64,000 nucleotides of DNA from Cupriavidus necator (GTDB lineage Bacteria; Pseudomonadota; Gammaproteobacteria; Burkholderiales; Burkholderiaceae), in NCBI GenBank assembly GCA_022041995.1, contig CP074390.1, positions 2,294,001-2,358,000 of the forward strand. Direction: 5' to 3'. Made by a program: the position numbers and the translations under genes. The notes under the pieces are model-generated. The model worked only from the letters and a program-made list of their open reading frames with translations. It made no database searches and had not been told where the DNA came from. Below are positions 42,230-51,774 of the stretch, piece after piece. Numbering within the stretch: position 1 is the stretch's first letter; every line of letters starts with the position of its first letter.

Positions 42230-43242
42230 TCAGTCGAGCGTCACCCCCGTATCCGCCGTCAGCTTCAGCACCACCGGCAGGTACGCCTTGTACGCCGCCT
42301 CGGCCTGTGCCGGGGTGTTGCCAAGGGGTTCCGCGCCCATGTCCACGATGCGCCGCTGCATGTCGGCGCTGGCGACCAGGCTGGCGGTCTCGCGGCCCAG
42401 GCGGTTGATGATGTCCTGCGGCGTCCTGGCCGGTGCCATCAGGGTGATGGGGCCGGTCAGCCGGAACGGGTCGTCAGGGTAGCCGGCTTCCGCGAAGGTC
42501 GGCACGTCTGGCAGGCCCTGTGCGCGGCGCGTGCCGGTGACCGCGAGGGGCCGCAGCTTGCCGGTGGCGAAGTGTTGCTTGAGTGCGGTCACGGAGCCCA
42601 CCGTCACGTTGACCTGGCCGGCGAGCAGGTCGGTCACCATCGGCCCTTCGCCGCGGTAGGGCACGTGCAGCATGTCCGCCTGGTATTGCCTGGCGACGTA
42701 GGTCTGGATCGTATGTGGCTGCGTGCCCGCGCCCCACGAGCCCATGCGCAGCTTGCCCGGCGATGCCCTGGCATAGGCCAGCAGTTCGGCAACGGTCTTG
42801 GCCGGCACGCTGCTGTTGACCGCCAGCACGGTGCGCGCGGTGGCGATGTCGGAGATCGGGCGCAGTTCAGTGCGCGGATCGTAGGGCAGCTTCTTGTACA
42901 GCGCCAGGTTGGACGTGATCGGGCCGGGAATGGTCATCAGCAGCGTATAGCCGTCAGGCGCCGACTTGGCGACGTAGTCGGTGCCGATGATGCCGCCGGC
43001 GCCGCCCTTGTTCTCCACCACCACCGTCTTGCCGATCTGGCGCGACAGGCCATCGCCGATGGTGCGCGCCAGCGTGTCGGTCAGCCCGCCCGGCGGGTAG
43101 GCAACGATCAGGTGGATGGGCTTGGCCGGGTAGGCGCCCTGTGCGCCGGCCGGGGCGGGCGCGGCGGCCAGGGCCAGCATGGTGAGCAGGGGCAGGGCGG
43201 CTTGCAGCAGCGGGCCGCGCAGCAGGGGGCAGCGGTCATCAT
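42230..43242 (-). pseudogene. Bug-family receptor with a one-base frameshift in the signal peptide
   Basis: The mature protein (YPAKPIHLIVAYPPGGLTDT, VVENKGGAGGIIGTDYVAKS) is an intact Bug receptor. The start codon and ribosome-binding site (AAGGAGA, ATG at 43242) are in a different frame: MMTAAP then breaks. Adding one G to the G-run at 43225-43229 joins MMTAAP to LLRGPLLQAALPLLTMLALA, a perfect signal peptide. I think the gene is intact in nature and the run is miscounted, but a true mutation cannot be excluded. It is the last gene of the DUF1254/Bug operon. Confidence 0.8.
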
Positions 43243-43301
43243 GATGGCGTTGTCTCCTTGGGATGGATTGTCACGTGTTGCCCTGCGTCGAAGGGCATGT
43301 C

Positions 43302-44282
43302 TCACTCCAGCTTGATGCCGCGAGCCTTGATCAGCTTGCCCCATTTGCCGATCTCCTGGTCGATGAAGGCGGAAAACGCGCTGCCCGGCTCTGGCTGCGG
43401 CTCAAGCCCCAGCCCCAGCAGCTTCTTGCGGATATCGGCATCGGCCAGCACGGCCGATGCCTCGCGGTTCAAGCGCTCGGAGACGGCGGGCGGCGTGCCG
43501 GCCGGCGCGACCAGGCCGAACCAGCCGTAGCCGACCATGCCCGGGTAACCCTGCTCGGCAAAGGTGGGCGCATCCGGATAGACCGGCGAACGCTGTTCCG
43601 AGGCCACTGCCAGCACGCGCAGCTTGCCGGCCTTGATAAAGGGCAGCGCCGAGGTGATGGCGGTCAGGGTGGCGTCCGCGCGGCCGGCCAGCAGTTCGGT
43701 ATAGGCGGTGGCGTCGCCGCGGTAATGGACATTCAGCAGCTTGAACTTGCCGACCTGCCCGAACAGTTCGGCGGTCAGGTGCGGGCCGGAGCCTGCGCCC
43801 GGGGAGGCCAGCGTCACGCCATCCGGCTTGTCCCGGGCCATGCGCACGAAGTCGGACACGGTGCGGGCCGGCGAGCTGGCATTGACGATCAGGAAGACCG
43901 GGCCCAGCACGCGCGGTCCCACTGGCACGAAGTCCTTGCGGACGTCGTAGCGCTGAGCGATCCCTGCCGCGGTATTGATGGCGAAGGGCGCGGCGGCCCA
44001 CAGCAGCGTGTAGCCGTCCGGCGCGGCATGGGCCACCTGCTCGGTGGCCAGGCGCGTGCCGGCGCCAGGTTTGTTCTCCACCACCACCTGTTGGCCAAGC
44101 TTGTGGCCAAGTGCCTCGGCAAGGATGCGGGCAGAGATGTCATTGGAGCCACCAGCGCCATATGGCGACACCAGCTTGACCGGCCGCGACGGATACGTTT
44201 GCGCCTGCGCGGGGCTGGCCAGGCACAGCATCGCCAGGCTGGCCGTCAGCACGGCCCGGGCGAAGATTGAGGTCCGATTCAT
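43302..44282 (-). CDS. Bug-family tripartite tricarboxylate transporter receptor
   Basis: This 326-aa exported receptor has a signal peptide (RAVLTASLAMLCLASPAQAQ). The mature part begins YPSRPVKLVSPYGAGGSNDI, then VVVENKPGAGTRLATEQVAH. Its ATG overlaps the stop of the DUF1254 gene (ATGA). A second Bug gene follows 59 bp downstream, so the operon supplies two related receptors, probably for one class of substrate. Confidence 0.9.
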   Translation of the reverse strand: MNRTSIFARAVLTASLAMLCLASPAQAQTYPSRPVKLVSPYGAGGSNDISARILAEALGHKLGQQVVVENKPGAGTRLATEQVAHAAPDGYTLLWAAAPFAINTAAGIAQRYDVRKDFVPVGPRVLGPVFLIVNASSPARTVSDFVRMARDKPDGVTLASPGAGSGPHLTAELFGQVGKFKLLNVHYRGDATAYTELLAGRADATLTAITSALPFIKAGKLRVLAVASEQRSPVYPDAPTFAEQGYPGMVGYGWFGLVAPAGTPPAVSERLNREASAVLADADIRKKLLGLGLEPQPEPGSAFSAFIDQEIGKWGKLIKARGIKLE

Positions 44283-45606
44283 GATGGTTCCTTCATGCGG
44301 CGGATGGGTGGATAGCGGAAGGTGCGTTCCAGGTGCGTGGGGCCGGGCACGTAGAGGCGCAACGCTACATAGAACGGCTCCGCGGGTGCCGGCAGCCAGT
44401 TGCCGGCCAGGGCGTTCTCCGAAGGGGGTTGCGCGCCCAGCACGATGCGCAGGCTGCCGTCGGGCGCCGAGCGCAGGGCCGGCGAGCGGTCGCCCAGCGA
44501 GTAGCGCTGCAGGGGGTTCTCGACCAGCATGCAGTCCGATTTACGGTAGATGGTCAGCGACCAGAATGCGCCCACTTGGGGTAGTCCTTGCCGGGGAAAC
44601 ACCAGTTCATACTGATGCGTGCCGTCCAGTGGCAAGCCGTCACCATCGCAATCGGCCATCAGGTACATGGCTTCCTCAACGCCTAGCGCACCGATGTAGT
44701 TGCGCGCCACTTCGGCACGCAGAGCGTAGTGAGTGCCGAACGAGGTGCGGATTTCCACCGGCAGGAACCAGCCGCCGCCCAGCGCGGAGGCCCTGGGCGC
44801 GGCCAGTTCCGCGTCGACCTGCGTCAGCGCGGTGGCCAGTGCCGCGCGCTGTGCCCCGGTCAGCGGCGCATTGCTGCCGATGCCGGCCGGGGCAAAGGTG
44901 CGGACCAGTTCCGCTTCGGCGGCGGGGGCGGGTTCTCGCGCAGCATGCGGGTGACGACCGCGGCGTAGCGGTCGGGATCGGCTGGCCGCTCGCCGGCTTG
45001 CATGCCAGCATCGAATACGGTTGCTGCGCTGGTGCCGTCTGGCCGGCGCAGGCGGATTCCATCCTGCAGGGCATGTGCACCCGGCAAATCGGCTTCGCCA
45101 CCGGCCAGGATGCGGCCGATGATCCAGACCGCGTTGGTGGGGCAGGGCAGCGGCGTTGCGCCGGCCGGCACCTCGCCCCGCCAGGCTGGCCCATGCAGCA
45201 GCCACGTGCCGCCTTGCGCGCCGGTGGTGCGGGTGCCGATATAGCCGAACGGGTTGGTATAGGCGTCGAGCAGGCCGAGCACGTAGTAGCGGCCGTGGCA
45301 GTCGGGCACGTCGAGCAGCAGCGGGCCGTTGGACAGGTCGAGCCACGCATTGGTGTAGAGCGTGTCGTGGTTCGGCGTGACGACCTGCCGGTGCTGCGGG
45401 CCGAGCAGCGCGCGCACATGCGTGACGGTGTTGATCCAGCGCAGTGTGGAATCGGGCCCGTCGCCGGCAAAGACCCCGGCGCCATCGCGCCGCGGGCAGG
45501 TGGCGGCGCGCATGCGCGCCATCTCGTACAGCGGCAGCGTGAAGCGCACCGCGGCGCACGCCAGCATGCCGAGTTGGTTGTCGTGAGGCTCCATGGCGCG
45601 CTCCAT
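44279..45606 (-). pseudogene. DUF1254/DUF1214 protein, one-base frameshift
   Basis: The first frame (45606 to about 44933) reads RWINTVTHVRALLGPQHRQV, then VVTPNHDTLYTNAWLDLSNG, the DUF1254 signature. The second frame (about 44925 to 44279) reads VEIRTSFGTHYALRAEVARN, then LPQVGAFWSLTIYRKSDCML and RYSLGDRSPALRSAPDGSL, the DUF1214 part. They join if one base is added in the G-rich run at 44924-44932. Function of the family is unknown, though it is often next to transport genes. The start overlaps the upstream paralogue (TGATG). Confidence 0.82.
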
Positions 45607-46919
45607 CAGGCAACGCGCCGCAAGGGCGGGATCACATAGTCGCCGGCCATGAAGCCATCGGTCGGGTGGTAGAGCCGCAGGATCAGGTAGAACGGGCCGT
45701 CCGGTGCCGGCAGCCAGTTGTCCCGCGCCTGTGTGGGGCGCTGGTGCGAGATGGTCAGCGTGAGGCCACCGTCGGCATCGTATTGCAGCCTGGGGCTGCG
45801 GTCGCCCAGCGCATAGCGCCCGATGGCGTTGTCGGTGAAGAAGCGGTCGGCGCCGTAAAGCGAGACCGACCAGAACGCCTGCGCCGGCGGCAGGTGTCCC
45901 GCGGGGAAGTGCAGGGCGTAGGCGTGGCGGCCGTGCAGCAGTTCGCCGTCGGCGTCATAGTCGGCAACGGCATAGACGGCCTCCTCGGCGCGCAGTGCGC
46001 CCAGCCCCTTCATCGCGGTGACCGCGCGCTGCATCCAGTCGTCGCCATAGCGGCCCAGCAGCAGGCTGTAGGTCCAGCTCTTGCGCGCATGGCTGCGGGT
46101 GTTGGCCTCGATCAGGGCCATGCCTTCGTGCCAGGCGCGGACCAGGCCCTGTTGCACCGCAGGCCGCAGTGTGCCCACATCGACGGCGTCGCCGGCGCGG
46201 ATGCCGCATTTGCGCAGCAGCGACAGCAGGCCAGCCGCGGAAGGCTCGGCGGGATACTCGCGCAGGGCGTTGAAGATGTTGGCGAAGAAATCCAGCGCGG
46301 GCTCGCCGCCTTCCTGCCAGTCGCGCACGCAGGCGGGCTGCATCCTGGTGCCGCCGGACAGGCGGAAGCCGTTTTCGAAGGCGCTTGCCACCGGCAGGTC
46401 GTCGGCACCGGTCACCAGCACGCGGCCCAGCAGCCAGACCAGTGGCGTGGGGCAGCGCACCACGTGGTCGCCTTCGGCGTGCTGCCCGGGTCCGGCCAGC
46501 ACGATGTCGGCGCCGGCCGCGGGCACGTTGCGCGGCCCCAGGTTCTCGAAGTTGTTGGTCCAGGCGTCGAGCAGCTCCACCACGTAGTAGCGGCTGGCGT
46601 CCGGCAGTGCCGGCACGTGCAGCGTGACCGGGCCGTCGGCCAGGTTGACCCAGGCGCAGAAGTAGAGCAGGTCGTTGGCCGGGGTGACGATGTCGCGGTC
46701 CCTGTGCGTCCACTGGTGCGTGCTGGCGGACAGCACGTTGACGGGGGCACGGCCGTAGCCCGTGGCCTGGGCTACGGAGGTCTGCAGCTGGCAGGTGCGC
46801 AGGCTTTCAAACAGCGGATAGGTGGCAAGCACCAGCGGCAGTGCCGCCGCGGCGGTGAGGGCTTCCTGGGGCGTGTCGATGGGTGCGCCGGCAAGAAAGG
46901 GCGCAGCGGGCTGGTTCAT
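45606..46919 (-). CDS. DUF1254/DUF1214 domain protein
   Basis: This 437-aa protein has DUF1254 in the N-terminal half (DIVTPANDLLYFCAWVNLAD, then VTLHVPALPDASRYYVVELL) and DUF1214 in the C-terminal half (HLPPAQAFWSVSLYGADRFF, RYALGDRSPRLQYDADGGLT). The ATG at 46919 follows GGAGA; starts further upstream lie in the operator region. No signal peptide is obvious. It is the first gene of a four-gene operon with a second copy and two Bug receptors, divergent from a GntR regulator. Enzymatic role is not known. Confidence 0.85.
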   Translation of the reverse strand: MNQPAAPFLAGAPIDTPQEALTAAAALPLVLATYPLFESLRTCQLQTSVAQATGYGRAPVNVLSASTHQWTHRDRDIVTPANDLLYFCAWVNLADGPVTLHVPALPDASRYYVVELLDAWTNNFENLGPRNVPAAGADIVLAGPGQHAEGDHVVRCPTPLVWLLGRVLVTGADDLPVASAFENGFRLSGGTRMQPACVRDWQEGGEPALDFFANIFNALREYPAEPSAAGLLSLLRKCGIRAGDAVDVGTLRPAVQQGLVRAWHEGMALIEANTRSHARKSWTYSLLLGRYGDDWMQRAVTAMKGLGALRAEEAVYAVADYDADGELLHGRHAYALHFPAGHLPPAQAFWSVSLYGADRFFTDNAIGRYALGDRSPRLQYDADGGLTLTISHQRPTQARDNWLPAPDGPFYLILRLYHPTDGFMAGDYVIPPLRRVA

Positions 46920-46997
46920 GGCGTTGTCTCCGGATGCGTGCGCCATAACGTTTTGTACGGCGCCGCGAATCTTGTCATTGGCGTGTCGGAGCATGTT

Positions 46998-47015
46998 GTC
47001 ATAACATGTTATGAC
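46998..47015. promoter_or_regulatory. Perfect 18-bp palindrome, candidate GntR operator
   Basis: GTCATAACA-TGTTATGAC is fully palindromic and sits between the divergent DUF1254 operon and the GntR gene. A partial copy (GTTATGA, 47027-47033) lies beside it. This is the type of TnGTnTnACA-like AT-rich dyad that GntR/HutC regulators bind. Confidence 0.7.
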
Positions 47016-47060
47016 GAGTCAATGTTGTTATGATAAGTAGAAGCCCGCATCGGACATGCC

Positions 47061-47798
47061 GTGAACACCATCAATCTCGTGACAACAAGCTCCCAGCCTC
47101 GCTTCAGGCAGATCGAAGGCGCGCTGCGCCAGCGCATCGTCAATAACGAATGGACCCCGGGCATCAAGCTGCCGTCCGAGGCTGAGCTGATGGCTGAATT
47201 CGGCGTCAGCCGCATCACCGTGCGCCAGTCGCTGGCATCGCTGCTTGCCGAAGGGCTGATCGAGACGGTGCACGGCAAGGGCAGCTTTGTCAGCCGTCCG
47301 GCGGGGCAGGCGGACCTGGGGCCGTTGACCGGCTTTTTCGACTACATGCGCGCGCGCGGGCACGAAGCGCATGGCAAGCTGCTGTCGACGCGTCTGGTGG
47401 CGGCGCCGGCCATGGCCACCGATGCGCTGCGCCTGCCGCCGGGAACCAAGCTGCTGTGCGTGACCATGCTCAAGTCAGTGGCCGGCGTCCCGGTGGCGGT
47501 CGGCATGACGATGGCGCCAGAACCCCTGATGCGCGCGATCCTGGAGCACGACCTTGAACGCCACGATGCACTGATGATTGTGGAAGCCCGCCTGGGTTAT
47601 CGCCTCAAGTACCTGCATACAGAGAGCGCAGCAATCCCCGCCAATGCCGAAACCGCGCGCCGCCTCAAGGTGGCGCCGGGCGAGCCACTGCTGCGCATCC
47701 GATTCACGCCGCATGACATCGACGAAAAGCCGCTGGCTTTCTCCGAATTCATGTTTCGTGGCGACAAGTTCACCTATAAGGCCTGCGTGCGGCGCTAG
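47061..47798 (+). CDS. GntR/HutC-family transcriptional regulator
   Basis: This 245-aa regulator has a GntR winged helix (LPSEAELMAEFGVSRITVRQ, then LIETVHGKGSFVSRP) and a UTRA ligand-binding domain (LGYRLKYLHTESAAIPANAE). It is divergent from the DUF1254/Bug operon across a perfect palindrome, so it almost certainly regulates it, probably as a substrate-relieved repressor. The start codon is GTG. No strong ribosome-binding site is seen. Confidence 0.9.
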   Translation: MNTINLVTTSSQPRFRQIEGALRQRIVNNEWTPGIKLPSEAELMAEFGVSRITVRQSLASLLAEGLIETVHGKGSFVSRPAGQADLGPLTGFFDYMRARGHEAHGKLLSTRLVAAPAMATDALRLPPGTKLLCVTMLKSVAGVPVAVGMTMAPEPLMRAILEHDLERHDALMIVEARLGYRLKYLHTESAAIPANAETARRLKVAPGEPLLRIRFTPHDIDEKPLAFSEFMFRGDKFTYKACVRR

Positions 47799-47906
47799 CG
47801 CCACCTGGCAGTGGCGCCAGGGGAACTTTTGTGCGGATGCCGTGGCCTGAACGGCATCGGCGCTGGCGTTAGAATGTGGCGCCCACTTCCGCCCCAGGAG
47901 TCCAAG

Positions 47907-48272
47907 ATGCTTGCGCCGCTTTTTCCGCGTTCCCTGTCCACCGCGCTGGTGATGGCGTTGTCTGTCGCGTGCGCGTCGGCGGCGCTGGCTGCCGGGCAGG
48001 ACGACGCACCAAAGCCGCGCGGCAAGGACGAGGCCCCGGAGGCCCCGCTCGCCTGCAAGAAGGCGGTCAAGGCAGCGCTCCCCAATCCCGCCAGCTTCAA
48101 ATGGGTCGGCGGCAAGACCCGCAAGGTGGCCGAAGACGCCTACAGCGTGGTGGCCGACGTCGAATACCTGGCGCAGGACGGCGCTGTGCGCAAGGCCAAG
48201 GTCCAGTGCGACGTGCTGCGCGCCCCGGGCAACCAGTTCGTGGTGCCCAAGGTCAGGCTGCCGCAAAATTAG
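47907..48272 (+). CDS. Exported hypothetical protein
   Basis: This 121-aa protein has a signal peptide (RSLSTALVMALSVACASAALA). The mature part starts with a charged linker, then LACKKAVKAALPNPASFKWV and QCDVLRAPGNQFVVPKVRL. The two cysteines could form a disulfide. CAGGAG precedes the ATG. Family not recognised; periplasmic location is inferred. Confidence 0.68.
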   Translation: MLAPLFPRSLSTALVMALSVACASAALAAGQDDAPKPRGKDEAPEAPLACKKAVKAALPNPASFKWVGGKTRKVAEDAYSVVADVEYLAQDGAVRKAKVQCDVLRAPGNQFVVPKVRLPQN

Positions 48273-48297
48273 TGTCCTGTTCCGCAAATACCTTGCC

Positions 48298-48392
48298 ATG
48301 AAATCGCCCAGTTGGCCGCCATGCGTCGTTGCCATAGCTACGGCTATGGCGCCTCCTCGCGACTAGCCTGACGACCAACTGGACGATTTCAT
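48298..48392. repeat. Nested inverted repeat, REP/BIME-like element
   Basis: The outer arms (48298-48315 and 48375-48392) match at 17 of 18 positions (ATGAAATCG-c-CCAGTTGG). They enclose a second perfect hairpin GCCATAGC-TACG-GCTATGGC (48331-48350). This cruciform-like structure lies just after an exported-protein gene and has the look of a dispersed intergenic repeat or processing/terminator element. Copies elsewhere in the genome cannot be checked here. Confidence 0.7.
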
Positions 48393-48495
48393 TTTGGCTA
48401 AATCACAGGCGAAAGTGGACGCTGTCCATTTCATTTGCTAGGCTATGTGTACGGCATCCACAAATGCCTGTGGCTGCCGCCCAAGGAGACCGCGA

Positions 48496-48977
48496 ATGAA
48501 GACCGAAGCGCAGAAGGAGCACCGCTGGCTGCAACGGCTGGTGGGCGACTGGATCGCCGAAGGCGAGGCATCGATGGGACCGGACCAGCCGGTGCAGAAG
48601 TGGGAGATCCCCGAGCGCGTGAGCAGCGTCGGCGAGGTCTGGGTCCAGTGCGTGACGCAGGGCGACATGCCCGGCTGCGGCCCGTCCACCACGGTCATGA
48701 CGCTGGGCTACGACCCCGCCCGCAAGCATTTCGTGGGACCTTCATCGGCTCGATGATGACCCACCTGTGGATCTATGAAGGCGACCTCGAGGCGGGCGGC
48801 CAGCAGCTGACGCTGCGTGCCGAGGGGCCGGATTGCTCCGGCAATGGCCGCATGGCCCAGTACCGCGACGTGATCGCCTTCACGGACGACGACCACCGCA
48901 CGCTGACGTCCTTTATGCTGGGCGAGAACGGCGAGTGGACCCAGTTCATGAATGCCAGCTATCGCCGCCAGCGCTAG
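48496..48977 (+). pseudogene. DUF1579-type protein, one-base frameshift
   Basis: The first frame reads HRWLQRLVGDWIAEGEASMG and TTVMTLGYDPARKHFVG. The second continues TFIGSMMTHLWIYEGDLEAG, then MLGENGEWTQFMNASYRRQ. Together they are a complete lipocalin-like DUF1579 protein of about 160 aa. Adding one G to the run at 48735-48737 restores a single frame. Start supported by AAGGAG. The end overlaps the convergent PLD gene by 4 bp. Function unknown. Confidence 0.78.
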
Positions 48978-51232
48978 GGCTGGCGGCGCAGTGCCGCCGG
49001 CCGTGCCAGCCGGCCGCGGGGGCCGGGCGGATCGTCGTGGCGGCGCGCGGCGCCGCCCTCGGCATGGCGCCGGCGCCGGCGGCGCAGCACCAGCAGCAGC
49101 GACGCCGGCACCACCAGCACCAGTGCCAGCAAGGCGAACGTGACCAGGCCCGGATCGCGCGCCGCGGCGGCGACGCGGTTCACCAGGCAGGCAGCGACCA
49201 CAATGCCGGGCAGCATGCCCAGCGCGGTGCCGACCAGGCAGTCGCGCAGGCTGATGCGCGATGCACCGATCACCAGGTTGACCAGCGCGAACGGTGCAAT
49301 CGGCACCAGCCGCAGCACCACCATTGCCACCACCCCGTGCTTGCCCAACTGGTGGCTGACCCGGTTCAGCCGCCTGCCGCCAAAGCGGCGCACGGCATTG
49401 CGCCCCAGCAACCGGCCGGCCAGGTAGCCCGCGCCGGTGCTCAACACGGTGCCGCACAGCGCCAGCGCGGCGCCGTAGAGCGGGCCGAATATGACCACGG
49501 TCACCAGGATCAGCACCGTCACCGGCAGCATCGTCACCGCGCCGGCCAGGTAGACGCCCATCATCGCCAGCGGTGCCAGTGGCATCTCGTCCAACTGCTC
49601 GATCACGCCGAGCAGCGTGCGGAAGTCCGCCCATTCGCGCAGCGGCGTATGGCGCCAGGCAAATGCCAGTCCTGCCAGCAGCAGCGCCAGCGCCACCATC
49701 ATCCCGACGCGCCCGAGCACGCGCGGGCGTGCCTCATGGCTGACGAACTCGGCCAGCACCTGGTCGCTGTCGATCGGCTCGATCGGATCCAGCAGGTTGG
49801 CCGCCGGCGCGGCGGCATCGACATCGTCCGGCAACGGCGGCTCGTAAGCTTCCAGAGAGCGCCCGTCCGCGCGCTGCAGTTTGCGGATGGCAGCAAGCAC
49901 GCTGCGGGTGGCGGCGACCTCGGCCTGGAAGGTTTCGGGTGTCACATCCAGGTGCTCGCCCAGCAGCCGTGCGCGCATGGCGGCAATGGCCGCCTGCACG
50001 CGCGGGTCGCCGCTCGACACCACGACGATATTGCACTCGGTATCCAGCCCCAGCGAGCGGTTGCTGAGGTTGGATGAACCGATGGTGATGAAGTCGTCGT
50101 CGATCACCGTGACCTTGCTATGCACGTTGACGCATTCGGGGACCAGGCCTGGAATCGACGGGCAGTACAGGCAGAAGCGTTCCTGCGTGTCGGCTGCGCG
50201 CAGGCGGCGGTACAGGCGCGCGCGCAGCACGCCCATGCTGTGCGCTTCCAGCCAGCCGCTCTCGTTGCGTCGCGATACCAGCACGATATCGGGGCCGTCC
50301 TCGTGCCCCAGCCGTGCCTCCAGTGCCTTGGCGATCTCGTGCGAGCTGAAGTACTGGTTCTCCATGTAGATGCTGTGCCGGGCCGAGGCAATGGCATCGC
50401 GCAGCAGCATGCGGATCTCGCTGACACCGGGCTCGTCCTCGCACATGGGCATGGTGCGGGCGATGGCGACGCGCACGTCGGTCAGCTCCGGCGCCAGGCC
50501 TGGCGGCCACGGGTCTGACGAGGTGGCCGCAACCGGGCGCGGCTGGCTGCCGCTGGCGCGCAGCCAGCGCGCCGCGCACAGGGTGCCCAGCGCCGCCGCG
50601 GCGGCGCCGTCGAGCGCGCACTGCACGTCATGGAAGGGCGGGTAGGGCTTGCCTTCGGCCATGCGAAGCGGCGCGCGGGGGGCATGGCGGCTGTCGTCCC
50701 AGCGGCGCAGCGTCAGGTCCAGCCCGCCGACAAAGGCGAGCTTGTTGTCGATCACCACCACCTTCTGGTGGTGCGAGGCGCCGGGGGGATGGTTGCCGTC
50801 AAGCCGGAACGACAGGTGCCGGTGCGCCTGCCAGTGCGCGCTGGCCGACGGCAGCCACTCGCGCTCCATCGCCATTACCATGGAGTAGTCCCAGCTCAGG
50901 ATATAGATGCGCAGCTCGGGGCGCTGGTCCGCCAGCGCGCACAGGAAGTCGCGCAGGCGCGCCGGCAGGCCGTCCTGCGCGCCCTGCGGCATCAGTTCCA
51001 TGCGGCTGTCGATATCCCAGCCGAGGATGAAGATGGTGTGTTCGGCGCGCGGCAGCGCTTCGCGCAGCGCGCGGTAGTAGGCGTCGGCGTCGACCAGCAT
51101 GGCAAAGCGCTGGCAGGGCTCGACGCGCCAGCAGTTGCGCCCCGGCTCCAGCGTCAAGCCGGCCGGCGCCTGGAAATCATGCGGGCCAGGTGCGGGGGGC
51201 GCTGTGGTGCCGGGCGGGTTGTGTTGCCTCAT
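48974..51232 (-). CDS. Phospholipase D-like protein fused to a VTT (DedA-type) membrane domain
   Basis: This 752-aa protein's N-terminal half has two HKD motifs, HHQKVVVIDNKLAFVGG and HSKVTVIDDDFITIGSSNLS, so it is a PLD-superfamily phosphodiesterase, probably acting on phospholipids (cardiolipin-synthase or phospholipase type). The C-terminal third has several hydrophobic spans with a VTT/SNARE-associated domain (FGPLYGAALALCGTVLSTGA, FALVNLVIGASRISLRDCLV). It ends in a basic Arg-rich tail. The PLD-VTT fusion is a known architecture whose role is not well defined; lipid remodelling at the inner membrane is likely. Confidence 0.9.
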   Translation of the reverse strand: MRQHNPPGTTAPPAPGPHDFQAPAGLTLEPGRNCWRVEPCQRFAMLVDADAYYRALREALPRAEHTIFILGWDIDSRMELMPQGAQDGLPARLRDFLCALADQRPELRIYILSWDYSMVMAMEREWLPSASAHWQAHRHLSFRLDGNHPPGASHHQKVVVIDNKLAFVGGLDLTLRRWDDSRHAPRAPLRMAEGKPYPPFHDVQCALDGAAAAALGTLCAARWLRASGSQPRPVAATSSDPWPPGLAPELTDVRVAIARTMPMCEDEPGVSEIRMLLRDAIASARHSIYMENQYFSSHEIAKALEARLGHEDGPDIVLVSRRNESGWLEAHSMGVLRARLYRRLRAADTQERFCLYCPSIPGLVPECVNVHSKVTVIDDDFITIGSSNLSNRSLGLDTECNIVVVSSGDPRVQAAIAAMRARLLGEHLDVTPETFQAEVAATRSVLAAIRKLQRADGRSLEAYEPPLPDDVDAAAPAANLLDPIEPIDSDQVLAEFVSHEARPRVLGRVGMMVALALLLAGLAFAWRHTPLREWADFRTLLGVIEQLDEMPLAPLAMMGVYLAGAVTMLPVTVLILVTVVIFGPLYGAALALCGTVLSTGAGYLAGRLLGRNAVRRFGGRRLNRVSHQLGKHGVVAMVVLRLVPIAPFALVNLVIGASRISLRDCLVGTALGMLPGIVVAACLVNRVAAAARDPGLVTFALLALVLVVPASLLLVLRRRRRRHAEGGAARRHDDPPGPRGRLARPAALRRQP

Positions 51233-51435
51233 GTCGCACGCTTCGGGGAGATTCAGCCAGAAGTGTCGCGCAACTTCCGTACCGGCGCGGCAAGTGGGCT
51301 GACCCAGGCGTGCAGGTGGCGCCCCAGGGGTAAGGGCAAGCCTTGGGCGGATCAGGCGCGTGTGCGCTTTACCTGCCTTTGTAAGAACAGCATGCCGGCG
51401 AGGGCGGGGCCCGAAGACCCGGCGTGCGGAAGACG

Positions 51436-51774
51436 CTATGAAATATGGCCGCGCCGCAGCGCGGCGGGGCGGGCAATGCCCCAGACATCCAGCAGCGGCT
51501 CAAAATGCGGCTTGCTTTCGCGCGGTGCCGGCGCCACGCGCCGCGGCGGCGGCAAGGGCCGGCCGGTCAGCACTAGCGGGGTATCGGCCTCTGCCGGCGA
51601 TTCAGGCTCGCCGGCGTAGGCCACCACGCCCATCTGGCGGGCGGACTTCAGCGCGCGCGTCAGTTCCGCGGCGTTCAGGCGGCTGGCGGCGGCAAGCTGG
51701 TGCCGGGGCATGGGCCCCTTGGCACGCAGGCTGGAAATCAACGCCATCACGCATTCCCGGGTGGTTCGATTCAT
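51436..51774 (-). CDS. Small protein with a winged-helix-like N-terminus
   Basis: This 112-aa protein has a first 55 residues (MALISSLRAKGPMPRHQLAA, then SRLNAAELTRALKSARQMGV) that look like a winged-helix DNA-binding domain. A Pro/Arg-rich linker and a conserved-looking tail (KPHFEPLLDVWGIARPAALR) follow. Family not recognised. It lies alone between the PLD gene and small genes. Confidence 0.55.
   Translation of the reverse strand: MNRTTRECVMALISSLRAKGPMPRHQLAAASRLNAAELTRALKSARQMGVVAYAGEPESPAEADTPLVLTGRPLPPPRRVAPAPRESKPHFEPLLDVWGIARPAALRRGHIS

Noticed and set aside
44860..45606. Two separate DUF1254 genes instead of one frameshifted gene
   Set aside because: The two pieces are complementary halves of one family and join by a single base in a G-run.
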